From NCBI GenBank assembly GCA_964389285.1, contig CAYMCZ010000015.1, positions 1 to 29,789 of the forward strand: 29,789 nt of DNA. Reading direction: 5' to 3'. The DNA comes from Alectryocaccobium sp964389285. GTDB lineage: Bacteria; Bacillota; Clostridia; Lachnospirales; Lachnospiraceae. The notes under the pieces are model-generated. The model made no database searches, had not been told where the DNA came from, and worked only from the letters and a program-made list of their open reading frames with translations. The position numbers and the translations under genes were made by a program. Of the stretch, positions 22,850 to 29,789 are shown piece after piece (position 1 is the first letter of the stretch; each line of letters opens with the position of its first letter).

Positions 22850-23916
22850 CACGGGGTTTCGTGTTTTTTTATCAGTTCCATTATGACGGCAGCCGCGTCA
22901 GTGCCCGGGCTTTTGTTCATGGCGTCTATGTAGGACTCTCTGTTTTTATAAAGCGAAGTAACCGCCTGCATAAAGCTCCGGGGCGAGAGTTCTTCTTCTT
23001 CGAGTACGACGCTGAAACCCTGCTTAGCAAATGAACGGGCGTTCAGAACCTGGTCGCCGCGGCTCGCTTTGGCCGAAAGAGGGATAAGCAGGTTGGGTTT
23101 TGAAAGGGCGCAGATTTCCGAAATGGCATTTGCGCCGGCTCTTGATATCAGAACAGAGGAGAGCGCGAACATATCCGCGAGCTCTTTTTTTACGTATTCG
23201 TACTGGACGTAACCGGGTGTTCCTTTCAGGGTTTCGTCGGTTTTGTCTTTGCCGCAAAGATGGATTATCTGAAAATCTTTAAGCAGGCTGTCAAGGCTTC
23301 CTTTTACGGCTTCGTTCAGCACTACGGAACCCAGACTTCCGCCCATCACCATGATAACCGGTTTGTCGGCCGTAAAGCCGCAGTGTTTTCTGGCCGCTTC
23401 CGGGTTGCCGTTCATGAGCTCGGAGCGAATGGGCGTACCGGTCACGACCGCTTTTTCTTTGGGAAGATACTGTTTTGTCTCCGGGAAGTTACAGCAGACG
23501 GCAGATGCGGCGGGGATGCACATCTTGTTGGCAAGCCCCGGCGTCATGTCGGATTCATGTATGATCACGGGAATTCCGAGTTTTGCCGCGCTCCTGACCA
23601 CAGGCACGGCGACGAAGCCTCCCTTTGAAAAAACTATATTCGGTTTCAGCTCCTTAAGCAGCTTTTTGGCTTCTGAGGCTCCTTTTAAGACCTTAAACGG
23701 GTCGGACAGGTTTTTCGCACTTAAATATCTGCGGAATTTTCCCGATGAAATACCGTAGTAAGGTATGCCCATCTCCGAGATAAGCTGTTTTTCTATTCCG
23801 TCATAAGAGCCGATATATGAGATATCATAGCCCGCTTTGCGAAGATGCGGGATCAGAGCTATGTTAGGGGTCACGTGTCCGGCAGTTCCGCCGCCCGTAA
23901 GTACTATATGTTTCAT
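22849..23916 (-). CDS. murG: UDP-GlcNAc:lipid I N-acetylglucosaminyltransferase MurG
   Basis: 355 residues, the usual length. It transfers GlcNAc from UDP-GlcNAc to lipid I to make lipid II at the inner face of the membrane. The N-terminal GGGTAGHVTPNIAL contains the first Gly-rich loop, and KPNIVFSKGGFVAVP and HESDMTPGLANK are typical of the acceptor domain. The second domain carries MVMGGSLGS, the UDP-GlcNAc site SRAGANAISEI, and PLSAKASRGDQVLNA. ATG 23916 follows GGAG. It stands alone, away from the dcw cluster where murG often lies. Confidence 0.96.
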   Translation of the reverse strand: MKHIVLTGGGTAGHVTPNIALIPHLRKAGYDISYIGSYDGIEKQLISEMGIPYYGISSGKFRRYLSAKNLSDPFKVLKGASEAKKLLKELKPNIVFSKGGFVAVPVVRSAAKLGIPVIIHESDMTPGLANKMCIPAASAVCCNFPETKQYLPKEKAVVTGTPIRSELMNGNPEAARKHCGFTADKPVIMVMGGSLGSVVLNEAVKGSLDSLLKDFQIIHLCGKDKTDETLKGTPGYVQYEYVKKELADMFALSSVLISRAGANAISEICALSKPNLLIPLSAKASRGDQVLNARSFAKQGFSVVLEEEELSPRSFMQAVTSLYKNRESYIDAMNKSPGTDAAAVIMELIKKHETP

Positions 23917-23955
23917 GTCTGTCTCCGTTTCATAACAAGTGAATATCTATGTAAA

Positions 23956-23984
23956 AAGCTAACTTATTTGTCCATATATGTCAA
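23956..23984 (-). promoter_or_regulatory. Possible murG promoter
   Basis: Minus strand: consensus -35 TTGACA (23984-23979), then a 17-bp spacer and a poor -10 TAGCTT (23961-23956). The strong -35 is certain, the -10 is not. Confidence 0.4.
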
Positions 23985-24004
23985 GTATCAGGGCTTCAAA
24001 CGGC

Positions 24005-24033
24005 TTGCAGTTTTATCCTGTGTTTGGTATGAT
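24005..24033 (+). promoter_or_regulatory. Extended -10 promoter for pgi
   Basis: -35 TTGCAG (24005-24010), 17-bp spacer, -10 TATGAT (24028-24033) with TG one base upstream. A small hairpin (CGGCA/TGCCG, 24062-24076) lies in the leader. Confidence 0.75.
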
Positions 24034-24106
24034 TAAAAATATTCAGACATGGAAACGAAAACGGCAGCTGATGCCGCATGAAACTTAAGAAGCGGGAGTT
24101 GGTTTT

Positions 24107-25441
24107 ATGAAGAAAAATGTTTTTTTTGATATGTCAAAGGCATATGATTTTGTATCTGAAGAAGATATAAAGGCAATGGAAGCCGAAGTGCTGAAAGCGC
24201 AAAAGACTCTCATGGAAGGATCCGGCCCGGGCAATGATTTCACGGGGTGGATAGATCAGCCCGTTGCTTATGATAAAGACGAATATATCCGGATAAAGGC
24301 GGCGGCAGAAAAGATAAAAAGGGACTCAAAAGCACTTGTGGTAATAGGCATCGGGGGTTCATATCTGGGAGCCCGGGCCGTTATCGAAGTTTTGAGCCAC
24401 AGCTTTTATAATTCCACAGGAGGAGTACAGATATATTTCGCGGGCAACAATATCAGCAGCGCCTATCTCGCGGATGTTATCGATATGGTAAAAGATATAG
24501 ATTTTTCCGTAAATGTTGTTTCCAAATCGGGCACGACCACTGAATCTGCGCTGGCATTTCGTATCTTCAATGATCTGCTTGTGGAAAAATACGGCGAGGC
24601 AGGCGCGGCAGAGCGTATATATGCCACAACAGATCAGAAAAAAGGTGCTTTAAAAGGGCTGGCCGATAAAAAAGGCTTTGAGACATTTGTGGTTCCTGAT
24701 GATATCGGCGGAAGATATTCGGTGTTTTCGGCAGTGGGACTTCTTCCTATCGCGGCAGCGGGCATAGATATTGACGAGCTTATTAAGGGTGCCGCAGATG
24801 AAAGAGAGTATCTTATAAACGCCCCGTATGATGAAAATGACGCCTTAAGATACGCTGCCTGCCGCAATCATCTCTACAATAACGGTAAAGGAATCGAGAT
24901 ACTGGCCAATTATGATCCTAAGCTCCACTGTATCGCCGAGTGGTGGAAACAGCTTTACGGTGAAAGCGAAGGTAAGGGCGGAAAAGGCATTTTCCCCGCT
25001 TCTCTGGATCTTACGACGGACCTTCATTCGATGGGACAGTTTGTACAGGACGGCCCAAGGACTATGTTTGAGACTATTATTAGCATAGAAAAGCCTAAAC
25101 GGGAAATAATAATAAAAGAGTGGGAGGGAAATCCGGACGGCCTTAATTATCTCGCGGGCAAATCCATAGACGAGGTCAACAAATTCGCCATGAGCGGGAC
25201 CATGCTCGCGCACTGCGACGGAGGAGTGCCCAACTTCATTCTGAACATCAAAGAATCCACGCCTTACTGTATCGGAAGTCTTTTGTATTTCTTTATGTAT
25301 GCCTGCGGCGTCAGCGGTTACACTCTCGGGGTCAATCCGTTTGATCAGCCCGGAGTGGAAAGCTACAAGAAAAACATGTTCGCGCTTCTCGGAAAACCCG
25401 GATACGAAAAAGAGGGTGAAGAGCTTCGTAAAAGACTGTAG
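24107..25441 (+). CDS. pgi: Glucose-6-phosphate isomerase
   Basis: 444 residues, the size of Bacillus-type isomerases. It interconverts glucose-6-phosphate and fructose-6-phosphate in glycolysis and gluconeogenesis. Visible motifs are VVIGIGGSYLGARA (sugar-phosphate loop, about residues 74-87), SKSGTTTESALAFR (phosphate-binding SIS motif), DDIGGRYSVFSAVGLLP, and near the end HCDGGVPN and GVNPFDQPGVESYK, which include the expected catalytic residues. ATG 24107 has GGGAG upstream. It is read from its own promoter; the hydratase gene starts 76 nt downstream and may be co-transcribed. Confidence 0.97.
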   Translation: MKKNVFFDMSKAYDFVSEEDIKAMEAEVLKAQKTLMEGSGPGNDFTGWIDQPVAYDKDEYIRIKAAAEKIKRDSKALVVIGIGGSYLGARAVIEVLSHSFYNSTGGVQIYFAGNNISSAYLADVIDMVKDIDFSVNVVSKSGTTTESALAFRIFNDLLVEKYGEAGAAERIYATTDQKKGALKGLADKKGFETFVVPDDIGGRYSVFSAVGLLPIAAAGIDIDELIKGAADEREYLINAPYDENDALRYAACRNHLYNNGKGIEILANYDPKLHCIAEWWKQLYGESEGKGGKGIFPASLDLTTDLHSMGQFVQDGPRTMFETIISIEKPKREIIIKEWEGNPDGLNYLAGKSIDEVNKFAMSGTMLAHCDGGVPNFILNIKESTPYCIGSLLYFFMYACGVSGYTLGVNPFDQPGVESYKKNMFALLGKPGYEKEGEELRKRL

Positions 25442-25517
25442 ATTATTATAGTTAAAAACTGATAATTATAACAGCGATTTTTCTGATTTACGCAAAACAG
25501 ATATTTGGAGGAGATAT

Positions 25518-27809
25518 ATGATCAAACTGCTTGACGGAGGTGCGTTTCTGGTAAACGGAAACACTGTAATAGAAGACAATGCCGATGCCGCGGCTCTGCT
25601 GAAAAAACACATAGGATCTGAACTGACAAAAGAAGAGGGAAAACAGAAAACATTAGCTTACGGCATCCTTAAAGCCCACAATACTTCCGCGGATATGGAA
25701 CGGCTTCAGATCAGATTCGACAAGCTGACATCACACGATATTACTTTTGTGGGGATAATTCAGACGGCGAGGGCATCAGGCCTTGAAAAATTTCCAATGC
25801 CGTATGTTTTAACCAACTGTCACAATTCTCTTTGTGCGGTTGGCGGGACAATCAACGAAGACGATCACATGTTCGGCCTTTCGTGTGCCAAAAAATACGG
25901 CGGGGTTTACGTGCCTCCGCATCAGGCTGTTATTCACCAGTATGCAAGGGAAATGCTTGCCTGCGGCGGCAACATGATCTTAGGCTCCGATTCGCATACG
26001 CGCTACGGGGCGCTCGGAACGATGGCTGTGGGCGAGGGGGGCCCGGAGCTTGTGAAGCAGCTGCTGAATAAAACGTATGATATAGCCATGCCGGGCGTTG
26101 TCGGCATCTATATGACGGGCGAGCCGAAAAAAGGCGTAGGGCCTCAGGATGTCGCGCTTGCAATAATTAAAGCTGTGTTTGACAACGGCTATGTGAAAAA
26201 CAAAGTCATGGAATTTGTGGGGCCGGGAGTTGAGAAGCTGAGTGCCGATTTCCGTATTGGGATAGACGTCATGACTACTGAGACTACATGCCTTTCATCA
26301 ATATGGTGTACCGACGATAAGATCAAAGAATTTTACGAAATTCACGGCAGGGCGGCCGATTATAAAAAGCTGCAGCCTGAAAACGGCGCATATTATGACG
26401 GCATGGTGATCGTGGAGCTGGATAAAATCGAACCTATGATCGCAATGCCTTTCCATCCGAGCAACGCGTATACTATAGACGAAGTTAATTCCAACCTTAT
26501 GGATGTGCTTGCCGATGTGGAAAAAAGGGCTGCCGTATCTCTTGACAACAAAATAGAATATTCATTAAAAAAGAAAGTCCGGGACGGGAAACTGCTTGTA
26601 GATCAGGGAATTATCGCGGGCTGCGCGGGCGGCGGATTTGAAAACATCTGTGCGGCGGCCGATATTTTAAGAGGAAAGAGCATAGGTTCGGACGCCTTTA
26701 CCTTAAGCATATATCCGGCGAGTACGCCTATCTACATGGAAATGGCCAGAAACGGAAGTTTGGCAGACCTTATGGAAACAGGGGCAATAATAAAGACCGC
26801 ATTTTGCGGACCCTGCTTCGGCGCGGGAGACACCCCCGCGAATGACGCATTTTCCATCAGACATTCAACGCGAAACTTCCCCAACCGCGAAGGATCCAAA
26901 ATCCAGAACGGTCAGATTTCATCCGTTGCGCTCATGGATGCGAGATCAATTGCGGCAACGGCTGCCAACAAGGGATATCTGACTCCGGCGACGGCTTTTG
27001 ACGGAGCGTTTACAAATCCGGCATATCATTTCGATGCCGGGATATACGCGAACCGCATTTTCGACAGCAAAGGCAAAGCCGATCCTGCACAGGAAGTGGT
27101 ATTCGGGCCGAATATCAAAGACTGGCCCAGGATGTCCGCGCTGCCGGAAAATCTGATCCTGAAAGTGGTTTCGGAGATTCATGACCCCGTGACCACTACC
27201 GACGAGCTTATTCCGTCCGGCGAGACTTCTTCTTACCGCTCAAACCCTCTCGGTCTTGCGGAGTTTGCTCTTTCCAGAAAGGATCCCGCCTATGTAGGCA
27301 GAGCGAAAGAGGTTCAAAAAGCTCAGAAGGCAATAGAAGCCGGGGAAGCCCCCGAGGACGCAGTGCCTGAAATAAAAGATATTGTTGATATCGTCAACGC
27401 TCACGGCGGCACTGTCGATAAAACAAATCTGGGAGTAGGCTCCACGATTTTCGCCCGCAAACCCGGAGACGGCTCCGCAAGAGAACAGGCGGCGTCATGT
27501 CAGAAAGTTCTGGGCGGCTGGGCAAATATCGCCTTCGGATACGCAACGAAGCGCTATCGTTCAAACCTCATAAACTGGGGGATGCTTCCGTTTGTGATCG
27601 CCGAGGGAGAGCTGCCTTTTGAAAACGGGGATTATATCTATATTCCGGGCATAAAAAAAGCGATAGAAGGAGCGGCTGACACCGTGAAGGCTTATGTGGT
27701 AAATAAAGATTATAAAGAATTTCAAATGGAGCTCGGAAGTCTCACGGATGACGAAAGAGAAATAATCACAAAAGGATGCCTGATAAACTATTATCAGAGC
27801 CACAAATAA
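25518..27809 (+). CDS. Aconitase-superfamily hydratase (YbhJ-like)
   Basis: 763 residues with the aconitase fold and a C-terminal swivel region. Three cysteines for a [4Fe-4S] cluster are in the expected order: Cys369 in AGCAGGGFENI, and Cys430 and Cys433 in FCGPCFG. The substrate-site arginines and Ser/His motifs (LGSDSHTRYGALGT, PANDAFSIRHSTRNFPNREGS, GWANIAFGYATKRYRSNLINWGMLPF) are also recognisable. It resembles the E. coli YbhJ-type 'hydratase' group rather than AcnA, AcnB or LeuCD in length and N-terminus, and its substrate is unknown. No citrate synthase or isocitrate dehydrogenase is nearby. GGAGG lies seven bases before ATG 25518. A bidirectional terminator follows. Confidence 0.88.
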   Translation: MIKLLDGGAFLVNGNTVIEDNADAAALLKKHIGSELTKEEGKQKTLAYGILKAHNTSADMERLQIRFDKLTSHDITFVGIIQTARASGLEKFPMPYVLTNCHNSLCAVGGTINEDDHMFGLSCAKKYGGVYVPPHQAVIHQYAREMLACGGNMILGSDSHTRYGALGTMAVGEGGPELVKQLLNKTYDIAMPGVVGIYMTGEPKKGVGPQDVALAIIKAVFDNGYVKNKVMEFVGPGVEKLSADFRIGIDVMTTETTCLSSIWCTDDKIKEFYEIHGRAADYKKLQPENGAYYDGMVIVELDKIEPMIAMPFHPSNAYTIDEVNSNLMDVLADVEKRAAVSLDNKIEYSLKKKVRDGKLLVDQGIIAGCAGGGFENICAAADILRGKSIGSDAFTLSIYPASTPIYMEMARNGSLADLMETGAIIKTAFCGPCFGAGDTPANDAFSIRHSTRNFPNREGSKIQNGQISSVALMDARSIAATAANKGYLTPATAFDGAFTNPAYHFDAGIYANRIFDSKGKADPAQEVVFGPNIKDWPRMSALPENLILKVVSEIHDPVTTTDELIPSGETSSYRSNPLGLAEFALSRKDPAYVGRAKEVQKAQKAIEAGEAPEDAVPEIKDIVDIVNAHGGTVDKTNLGVGSTIFARKPGDGSAREQAASCQKVLGGWANIAFGYATKRYRSNLINWGMLPFVIAEGELPFENGDYIYIPGIKKAIEGAADTVKAYVVNKDYKEFQMELGSLTDDEREIITKGCLINYYQSHK

Positions 27810-27850
27810 AAAAACGGGTCGTATCATTTATGATACGGCTCGTTTTTTAT
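27808..27850. terminator. Bidirectional terminator between the hydratase gene and rlmH
   Basis: A 12-bp stem with two G-T pairs (27815-27826 with 27831-27842) and a TTTA loop lies between an A run and a T run. The rlmH stop codon is inside the stem. Confidence 0.88.
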
Positions 27851-28303
27851 AATCCGGAAGCTTCTGTACAGCTGCTCCAGCAAAATAACACGCATAAGCT
27901 GGTGGGGAAACGTCATTTTCGAAAAGCTGAGTTTCAGATCCGCTTTATTCAGTATTCTATCTGACAACCCGAGCGACCCTCCGATGATCCAGATCATTTC
28001 GCTTTTTCCGCCGAGAGCGCATCTTTCCATAAAGGCTGCCAGCTCTTCCGAGGAAAGCTGTTTGCCTTCTATAGCAAGAGCTGCGACAAAAGCTTTCTCT
28101 GATATGTGAGGCAGCAGCCGCTCAGCCTCTTTGTCGAGAATCTGCATGCGCTGTGAAAGGGAAGCGTTTTCCGGAGTTTTTTCGTCATTTACCTGGATTA
28201 TCTGAAGATTGCAGTATCTGTCAAGCCGCTTTTTAAATTCCTTGACGGCGTCAGCTAAGTATTTTTCTTTTATTTTTCCTACGGTCAGAAGTTTATGAGT
28301 CAT
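27824..28303 (-). CDS. rlmH: 23S rRNA (pseudouridine-1915-N3)-methyltransferase RlmH
   Basis: 159 residues, exactly the family length. A SPOUT-class enzyme that methylates pseudouridine 1915 in helix 69 of 23S rRNA on assembled ribosomes. The SAM-binding trefoil knot includes FVAALAIEGKQLSSEELA, IWIIGGSLGLSDRIL and LSFSKMTFPHQLMRVILLEQLYR, and the C-terminus ENEPYHK-like (IIKNEPYHK) is the conserved active-site tail. Start placed at ATG 28303 (MTHKLLTVGKIKEKYL) by length and homology; the frame runs upstream to 28459, but that part contains the promoter. The ribosome binding site is weak (GGAAA). Confidence 0.97.
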   Translation of the reverse strand: MTHKLLTVGKIKEKYLADAVKEFKKRLDRYCNLQIIQVNDEKTPENASLSQRMQILDKEAERLLPHISEKAFVAALAIEGKQLSSEELAAFMERCALGGKSEMIWIIGGSLGLSDRILNKADLKLSFSKMTFPHQLMRVILLEQLYRSFRIIKNEPYHK

Positions 28304-28339
28304 GTCGGGCACATTTCCGTTTCGTTTGAAGTACTTTCC

Positions 28340-28368
28340 ATAATAGTGGCTGTGGGAACATTCGTCAA
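28340..28368 (-). promoter_or_regulatory. sigma-A promoter for rlmH
   Basis: Minus strand: -35 TTGACG (28368-28363), 17-bp spacer, -10 TATTAT (28345-28340). It is divergent from the lipoprotein promoter, with 43 bp between the two -35 boxes. Confidence 0.75.
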
Positions 28369-28411
28369 TTGTGAAAAAAGCAAGAAGCTTTTGTGAAACA
28401 CGGGAAAAGTA

Positions 28412-28440
28412 TTGAAATCTAAAAAATAAAGGAATAAAAT
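28412..28440 (+). promoter_or_regulatory. sigma-A promoter for the PepSY lipoprotein gene
   Basis: -35 TTGAAA (28412-28417), 17-bp spacer, -10 TAAAAT (28435-28440). Confidence 0.75.
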
Positions 28441-28485
28441 ATAACGCAAAGCGGTACAAAGTATTATGTTTAAGGAGGCAAAGAC

Positions 28486-28923
28486 GTGAAAAAGAAACTT
28501 ATTGCTGCAGCTTCCGTCATCGCAATTGCGGTTGCCCTGACAGGATGTTCGCAAAATACAACTACCGAAACCAATCAGACGACAGAGGAGATGGCAACTC
28601 CTGAACCAACTGCGGAGCCTGAAGCAACGACAGAGCCGGAAGCTGCCGAGACTCCTGCGGCTGCCACGGCACCTGCGGCTGATACGGCACCTGCACAACA
28701 GAGCACCGGCATCACGGAAGCCGAAGCAAAAAGCATAGCGCTTACGGATGCGGGTCTTGCCGAAGGCGATGTCAGCATCACAAAACTTGCGACGGATATA
28801 GATGACGGCGTCATGGAGTGGGAAGTGGAATTCATTTACGGAGACACGGAATACAGCTATGATATAGATTACAATACCGGCGCGATACGCGGTAAAGATC
28901 TCGACAGCATTTATGATGACTGA
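28486..28923 (+). CDS. PepSY-domain lipoprotein
   Basis: 145 residues. A lipoprotein signal peptide (KKKLIAAASVIAIAVALTGC) ends in the lipobox LTGC with lipidated Cys21. A Thr/Glu/Pro/Ala-rich spacer (about 25-72, repeats of the EPT/EPEAT kind) leads to a C-terminal PepSY-type domain (about 75-141; ITEAEAKSIALTDAGL...WEVEFIYGDTEYSYDIDYNTGAI). PepSY domains are thought to inhibit peptidases or modulate the local wall environment; the partner is unknown. The start is GTG 28486, seven bases after AAGGAGG. Transcribed alone, divergent from rlmH. Confidence 0.9.
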   Translation: MKKKLIAAASVIAIAVALTGCSQNTTTETNQTTEEMATPEPTAEPEATTEPEAAETPAAATAPAADTAPAQQSTGITEAEAKSIALTDAGLAEGDVSITKLATDIDDGVMEWEVEFIYGDTEYSYDIDYNTGAIRGKDLDSIYDD

Positions 28924-29027
28924 TAAATCAAAGATATTGTTTTTTGCCTTGGCTGCGTCGTGATTTCCGAAGAAGCACTGTTGACTGTTGCATTACATTA
29001 ATCCGACAACTGCACCAATTTTATATA

Positions 29028-29066
29028 GGGCTGCCGCAAAAATATAAAAGCGGCAGCCCTCCATTT
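29028..29066 (+). terminator. Probable terminator after the lipoprotein gene
   Basis: A perfect 10-bp stem (GGGCTGCCGC / GCGGCAGCCC) around an A-rich 12-nt loop, followed by TCCATTTCTC, a short T-poor tail. The 104 bases between the gene and this hairpin show nothing else. Confidence 0.7.
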
Positions 29067-29081
29067 CTCATAATCTTGCTA

Positions 29082-29110
29082 TTGACTAAGGCAAAAAAAA
29101 TAAGTATAGT
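29082..29110 (+). promoter_or_regulatory. sigma-A promoter for tRNA-Ser
   Basis: -35 TTGACT (29082-29087), 17-bp spacer, -10 TATAGT (29105-29110), about 21 bases before the tRNA. Confidence 0.8.
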
Positions 29111-29131
29111 ATCTAAAGCAGTAAAATAATT

Positions 29132-29219
29132 GGAGATGTATCGAAGTGGTCATAACGAGCCGCACTCGAAATGCGGTTGTCGGGCAACCGGCACGTGGGT
29201 TCGAATCCCACCGTCTCCG
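29132..29219 (+). tRNA. tRNA-Ser (CGA)
   Basis: An 88-nt class II tRNA. Acceptor GGAGATG pairs with CGTCTCC, with G-U allowed; the anticodon stem CCGCA/TGCGG closes the loop CTCGAAA with anticodon CGA. A long variable arm (GTCGGGCAACCGGCAC region) and a T arm with TTCGAAT are present, and the discriminator is G. It reads the UCG codon. Confidence 0.95.
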
Positions 29220-29228
29220 TTGACGATA

Positions 29229-29237
29229 TGATATAAT
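29229..29237 (+). promoter_or_regulatory. Extended -10 element upstream of the 29274 gene
   Basis: TG-A-TATAAT (29229-29237) lies 37 bases before the ATG. No good -35 is at the right distance, since that position is the tRNA acceptor end, so this is an extended -10 promoter or the gene is read through from the tRNA. Confidence 0.55.
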
Positions 29238-29273
29238 CTATTTTACAAAAATCTTTTTTATGGAGGCAGTATT

Positions 29274-29687
29274 ATGGCCGGAATTACAGAATTGATCCGT
29301 TCGGAAGCAGATGACAGTTTGAGTTTTGGAAATTATTCGCTTCCGTCAAAGACAAAGCTTTCTGATTTTAATCATAAAGGCGACCTTTATAAAGTGAAAA
29401 CTTTCAAAGAGATAACGCGTCTTGAAAAAAATGATACATTTGTATATGAGTCGGTACCCGGCACTAATGTTTTTAATTTTGAAATGTTGGATGACGGCGC
29501 CGCTTTTACGGTTGAAGCACCCGGAGACGCTCAGATCACCATGGAACTCAAAGAGGAGACGATTTACAGGATCACCGTGGACGGTGTTTCCATAGGAAGT
29601 CTTGAGTCAGGCGTTGGAGGAAAGCTCACTTTCGGTTTGAAGCTCAGCGTGGGACAGAGGGCGGACGTTATAGTTAAAGAGGCGTAG
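29274..29687 (+). CDS. Conserved hypothetical protein, beta-rich
   Basis: 137 residues, without signal peptide or transmembrane helix. The sequence (MAGITELIRSEADDSLSFGNYSLPSKTKLSDF, GDLYKVKTFKEITRLEKN, VYESVPGTNVFNF) matches a small family I recognise from clostridial genomes, where it is sometimes labelled endosialidase-like without good support. The later part alternates short strands and Gly turns (ESGVGGKLTFGLKLS), suggesting an all-beta fold. GGAGG lies about eight bases upstream of ATG 29274. No function can be assigned. Confidence 0.75.
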   Translation: MAGITELIRSEADDSLSFGNYSLPSKTKLSDFNHKGDLYKVKTFKEITRLEKNDTFVYESVPGTNVFNFEMLDDGAAFTVEAPGDAQITMELKEETIYRITVDGVSIGSLESGVGGKLTFGLKLSVGQRADVIVKEA

Positions 29688-29731
29688 TATCGGCTTTTTT
29701 TGCGAAAATATATCAGATGAGGGGCTGTCGT

Positions 29732-29789
29732 AAAATGATATGCTACCCTCAAGTAGGACATTGAAATATAAAACCTACTTGGGGGTGTT
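29732..29789. mobile_element. Possible insertion-sequence terminus or attenuator, cut by window edge
   Basis: GGGGCTGTCGTAAAAT resembles the terminal inverted repeats of several Firmicutes insertion sequences. It is followed by a 12-bp imperfect inverted repeat (CCCTCAAGTAGG / CCTACTTGGGGG, 16 nt apart). No transposase is visible before the window ends. Confidence 0.35.

Noticed and set aside
24845..25213. Minus-strand frame opposite pgi
   Set aside because: Mirror frame of a conserved enzyme; no start signal or recognisable domain.
1..29789. CRISPR array, prophage or integron
   Set aside because: No regularly spaced identical repeats of 24-40 bp, no integrase or phage structural genes were found.

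Overview
The window reads as chromosomal DNA from an anaerobic, monoderm Firmicute, most likely a Lachnospiraceae-type member of the Clostridia. The pointers are strong AGGAGG-type ribosome binding sites, sigma-A promoters with 17-bp spacers, the SPFH/zinc-ribbon protein beside secA-prfB, a DUF1858 protein, a CarD-like regulator overlapping rsmA, and a tad/Flp pilus locus of the clostridial kind (Flp1 pilin, DUF5702 and DUF6382-FHA proteins). The family assignment is inference, because no 16S gene is present.

Layout. (1) 1-240: the 3' part of tRNA-Phe, a complete tRNA-Lys and a terminator. (2) 255-8550, + strand: a DUF1858 redox-disulfide protein, a pyridoxal/pyridoxamine kinase, an SPFH protein with three zinc ribbons, secA, prfB, a secreted PcsB/CwlO-like NlpC/P60 hydrolase with an alanine-rich linker, and a DsrE-like protein. 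(3) 8630-10170, + strand: CarD-like regulator and rsmA. (4) 10365-20390, - strand: a HIT protein with its own promoter, then a long tad operon whose transcription begins near 20355 and runs tadV, tadZ, tadA, tadB, tadC, flp, DUF5702, TadE-like, a second prepilin peptidase, a second TadE-like gene, and DUF6382-FHA. (5) 20445-22850, + strand and divergent from tad: a two-gene operon encoding a HypB/UreG-like GTPase fused to an ABC ATPase, and a DUF4213/DUF364 putative heavy-metal chelation protein. (6) 22849-29789: murG (-), pgi (+), an aconitase-family hydratase (+), rlmH (-), a PepSY lipoprotein (+), tRNA-Ser(CGA), a conserved hypothetical gene, and at the edge a possible insertion-sequence end.

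How the genes work together. The tad block should encode a complete secretion and pilus machine for a single-membrane cell: pilin, pseudopilins, two prepilin peptidases, a motor ATPase, two platform proteins, a TadZ localisation protein and an FHA protein. No outer-membrane secretin genes are seen. The rest is mainly housekeeping: protein export, translation termination, ribosome modification, wall synthesis and turnover, and glycolysis.

The least explained part is the GTPase-ABC fusion with its DUF364 partner, which looks like a two-component metal or cofactor handling system. It shares an intergenic region with the tad operon, and that region carries four 10-bp-phased repeats between the two divergent promoters. 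Within the tad locus, several departures from the textbook stand out: tadC carries an extracellular Ig-like region, tadB has no canonical start codon for its N-terminus, TadZ has a degraded P-loop, and a near-palindromic 29-bp repeat flanks the start of one TadE-like gene.
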